Shown here piece by piece: positions 61,233 through 64,000 of a stretch of DNA of 64,000 nucleotides (position 1 is its first letter; every line of letters starts with the position of its first letter). A program made the translations under genes and the position numbers. Source of the DNA: Strigamia acuminata (Eukaryota; Arthropoda; Chilopoda; Geophilomorpha; Linotaeniidae); contig OX442315.1 of the NCBI GenBank assembly GCA_949358305.1, positions 8,458,427-8,522,426 of the forward strand. Direction: 5' to 3'. The notes beneath the pieces are model-generated. The model saw only the letters and a program-made list of their open reading frames with translations. It was not told the origin of the DNA and searched no databases.

Positions 61233-62236
61233 AAATAGAACTAGGACGTCGCTCGGAAGTCCGGAAATGGACGACGTCATTGCTGCGTTGTGATTGGTCG
61301 CCGAAGGGATCAGCTGCAGTTCGAGACACTTAGACATAACAACAAGTGTGAACTAGTTTAACCTCTCGGAAAACAAACAAATTTCGATAAGTGATCACTG
61401 GCAGACAACAGCAACAGCGATCTGAGGTTTGGGAAAAGCGTTTACGACGACCAACAACAACGAAAAGCGGAGATTAATCAGGAAAGATGTCGCGAGAACG
61501 GCAAGCAGACGGTTCGGATGACGAACAACAGAAAGAAAAGGAAATTTTAGACAAGGTAGTCAAAAGTTGAAAAAATATTCAATTAGAAATACGACAAATA
61601 AGTCGAATGAAAACGTTTTCTTCACATAAATGTGTATGTCAATGTGATCAAAGATAGAAATGAGAAAGTTTATCAAAGAACTAAAAAAGCTCACTCTCAG
61701 AAATGAATGGTAAAAGGGAAAAAAGTGTCCGAATCTTTACTATTCATAAGTTAAAAGGCAAAACGATTCATAAAAAAGAATAATAAGGCATAAATTTGAT
61801 ACGTTTAATTGAAAAATATAACAAAAAATTAAATGCGGGTACGGGAATCGAAGTGAAAATTGCTATAAATAACATGAGAACGGACGCCATCTTGCGTTCA
61901 ATTACGGAACCAAAATGGCGAAGTTTGAAACAAAACTTAAACACATTGACACACACATGGAAGAAACGATAAGTGTGTGACAAAGATAAGGAATTAATGA
62001 TAAAAGAAAAGATTAGAAAGATCTTCGGATCACAAAGACAAAATTGTCTAAAATAAATTTGTCAAAAAAGATAAACTCCGCATGCCATGCAGAGGGGACG
62101 CCATCTAGCGGCCCGAAATCAAATTAGAAAACAATATTTTATCGAAAATGCTAAAATAAATGTCACACACATAAGGAATTGTTATTATATTGAAAAGATT
62201 TATTGAATAACATTCTTTTGATAGACTGAACAAGCC
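61233..62236 (+). other. Noncoding gap in element B with promoter-like and intron-like signals
   Basis: 61250-61330 has GACGACGTCA (CRE-like) and GTGATTGGTC (inverted CCAAT). An ATG at 61487 opens 23 codons (MSRERQADGSDDEQQKEKEI to LDK), then AAG|GTAGTC at 61555/61556. From 61556 to 62224 the sequence is AT-rich without long frames and ends TTCTTTTGATAG. Splicing 61555 to 62225 keeps the frame into the ORF at 62237. This is an inference from signals only. Confidence 0.4.
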
Positions 62237-62899
62237 ATGGCGTCCTGGGAGGCGATTCCGGAAGGTGCAATCATTAGACTAAACATCTTCCGTGGAAGGA
62301 TCCCGGACAAGATTCAAATAGTGTTCAAGCGACTAGGATATGACGCTTGGATAACTCGGAAGTGGCTCACCAACCAAATCAAAAAATATTGGGGGACCAC
62401 GAAGCGAATCTGCCATGGAGACACATTGGAAGCGCACGCCTTACGTCAACTCATACCCGAACTGGAAGACCCGCATGGACCCATTTTCAATGAGTTGCTG
62501 GCGGAATTATATCCAATGGTTTACGAAGAGGCTAAGGATTATGAAGTGTATTGCGACCCGGCAACAAATCGGCAAAAGTTTGCTAAGCGAGTTATGGCAA
62601 GGATCAAGGCGGAAGCTGGCCCAGTAGCAGCAGAATTTATAGTCAAACAACAAGCTTTTTTAGAAGAGCAGGAAAAGCTAGGAGGCCCGCCTGTGACGTC
62701 ACCACCCGAACATTTCGCAAAAACGCAGACTCAGATGCATCAATTACATCTAACTGGAGCCGTGGGAAATCGAGTTGCAAACACCAACCGAAATCGACCG
62801 CGCAGACGATATGCCCCAACTAAAGCGATGAAGGATTGGGAACGTCTCGAAGATCAGCGCTCAAGAAGAAGTCCGACATTCTCCCATCGAGTGGCATGA
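62237..62899 (+). CDS. Element B ORF3, N-terminal part, function unknown
   Basis: 220 residues from the ATG at 62237 (good context, GCCATGG). A folded-looking region (IPDKIQIVFKRLGYDAWITR and onward, Trp- and Leu-containing, mostly helical by composition) is followed by a basic end (NRNRPRRRYAPTKAMKDWE). No domain is recognised; there is no signal peptide or membrane segment, so it is not an obvious envelope protein. It ends in TGA at 62897, while another frame (open from 62832) takes over with coding-like composition. A single-nucleotide indel, a programmed shift or splicing could join them. A 23-codon upstream exon (61487-61555) may belong to it. Confidence 0.6.
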   Translation: MASWEAIPEGAIIRLNIFRGRIPDKIQIVFKRLGYDAWITRKWLTNQIKKYWGTTKRICHGDTLEAHALRQLIPELEDPHGPIFNELLAELYPMVYEEAKDYEVYCDPATNRQKFAKRVMARIKAEAGPVAAEFIVKQQAFLEEQEKLGGPPVTSPPEHFAKTQTQMHQLHLTGAVGNRVANTNRNRPRRRYAPTKAMKDWERLEDQRSRRSPTFSHRVA

Positions 62900-64000
62900 A
62901 GAAGCACGCGAAGTCACGCCACCAAAGAGAGCAAAAAAATGCAGGAGGTCGCACAAAAAGTCGAAAGCTCAACGTGAAATTACTCTGCCGATGTCAAAAA
63001 AGGACGCACTTTTAATCAAGATTAAGGGCACCTGCGACCCCGACGAGCCCATCATCCCGTTGGTTGAGTGGGACGACTCGTGGCAAGAGGATTTCGTGAT
63101 TGTCGATGAGGCAGAAGAATCAGAGTATTCGTCGGATGCAGGGAAGGAAGCAGTCGCTACAGGCGGAGAAGAATCGTCGGTGTTCCAGAGTCCAGCACCA
63201 CACAAGGATGTACCTGACACTCCATCACCAAGACCATCCTCACCCGAGGAAACGATGACCATTCAGGTACCAAGCTTGACTCAAGAGGCATCAGTAGAGC
63301 TGGAAGCCCCACCTCCACCTCCCCAATTGCAAGAACTGATGACGCTGAAAGTCAAACCACCTAAAGCGAAAAGGAAGCCAAAAATGTTACGTCCGAAAAA
63401 TTCGATTGAACGTGATCGTTTGAAGGAAAAGAAGACGCCAACTGTAGACCCGCACACGTTGCCAATGGAGGGACCCATTCCACTGATGGACCACTCGATT
63501 CCGGTCCCAGAACTCGCATTGTGCCCAGGGGAACAACCAATGAGACCCCAAGAAGATTACGACAAGGATTTCTACAGATTATGGCGCGGTTATTTGAAAT
63601 ACCCGTTGAACACCCAGAAACTGGTCCTCACAAATTTGGATGGATATCAGGCCGCCCAGCTCAATGAAGCGGTGAACGAGATGAAGCGTTTGGCCAGGGA
63701 ATTTGTGCAAGTACCACTGAGGGAGCAAACTGAACGCTGGCTGCAAAAATTCCAGAAGAAAACGGTGAAAGTGCAGCAACGCCTACTGTTTCCGGGGGTA
63801 TTCTACACCGATGAGGCGTCGTTCATAGGCGATACTGTGTTGTATACAACGCCATTAGGAATTCCACCTGAAATGCTTACCAACTGGAAGTCAATCCTCT
63901 ACGATGCGGTGTTGCTTCGGAGCAATTTGGTGTATGCAAATCTGGCAAATGGAGAAACATGCAATCAGAGCGCGATTCGCCTGAGACAGGAATGGACGAT
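62832..64000 (+). CDS. Element B ORF3, C-terminal part with the domain shared with element A Pol (partial)
   Basis: Open for 389 codons to the window edge; the first ATG is at 62991 (MSKKDALLIKIKGTCDPDEP). An acidic and Pro-rich region (63090-63360) and basic patches (KPPKAKRKPKM) precede a helical block at about 63550-63980. Ungapped against element A (17161-17350), KVQQRLLFPGVF pairs with KVMMQLLTPALF. The following 42 residues share 12 identities, including W-x-S-I-L-x-D-x-V-L-x-R. That is conserved protein sequence in a different genomic arrangement. Function is unknown. The overlap with the preceding ORF is 68 nt in the +1 frame. Confidence 0.7.

Larger units (their letters stand above)
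51511..64000 (+). mobile_element. Ty3/Gypsy LTR retrotransposon, element B (3' end outside window)
   Basis: At least 12.5 kb. It has a 1432-bp 5' LTR, primer site, gag, frameshift signal, pol split by one stop, a 1-kb noncoding gap and an additional ORF that runs off the window. Gene order, Gag/Pol sequence and frameshift signal show close kinship with element A. The insertion lies at the end of a segmental duplication; the related copy at 46454 gives the empty flank. Confidence 0.93.

Noticed and set aside
62237-64000. ORF3 of element B considered as an envelope gene
   Set aside because: No signal peptide, no membrane segment, no furin-like site and no cysteine pattern; the sequence is charged and Pro-rich.

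Overview
The window is metazoan nuclear DNA, most likely from an invertebrate and plausibly an arthropod. Noncoding DNA is AT-rich, introns are short GT-AG introns, there are no operons or prokaryotic signals, and most of the sequence is transposable elements. The species cannot be named from the sequence. The only convincing host-like genes are a family of small multi-exon four-transmembrane proteins (about 20.1-40.3 kb) and a family of small coiled-coil/transmembrane proteins (45-51 kb).

Layout. At 0.1-1.4 kb there is a 21-bp minisatellite, one possible reverse-strand exon and a MITE. At 1.3-19.8 kb there is a four-level nest, with each level framed by its target-site duplication. A Tigger/pogo-like MITE holds a piggyBac-like TTAA element. 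That element holds a Ty3/Gypsy retrotransposon (element A, 1021-bp LTRs, 4-bp TSD). Element A holds an apparently intact 7.1-kb Ty1/Copia element (546-bp LTRs, 5-bp TSD). At 20.1-40.3 kb lie four copies of the tetraspan gene, three forward and one reverse. They are broken up by a CACTA-like element, Copia remnants, an intact single-ORF Gypsy (element C, 263-bp LTRs, inside an intron), a hAT MITE and a LINE 3' end. At 40.8-45.0 kb lie a terminal-inverted-repeat element with internal minisatellites and a decayed Gypsy (element E) containing a solo LTR of the element A family. At 45.0-51.5 kb a segmental duplication carries damaged copies of the coiled-coil/TM gene. From 51.5 kb to the window end lies a second large Gypsy (element B), related to A, whose 3' end is outside the window.

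How the parts work together. In both A and B, gag and pol lie in different frames. Each is joined by the same kind of -1 frameshift signal: the heptamer A AAA AAC, a 6-nt spacer and a GC-rich hairpin. Both elements also carry an extra protein domain that I do not recognise, downstream of integrase. In A it is the C-terminal part of pol. In B it is a separate ORF after a 1-kb noncoding stretch with promoter-like and intron-like signals. An ungapped match between the two proteins shows that the domain is shared.

The observations most worth following are the shared post-integrase domain, the paired frameshift signals, the chain of hairpins filling the 5' half of the element B LTR, and the tetraspan family with a second terminal exon and a conserved 7-codon uORF.
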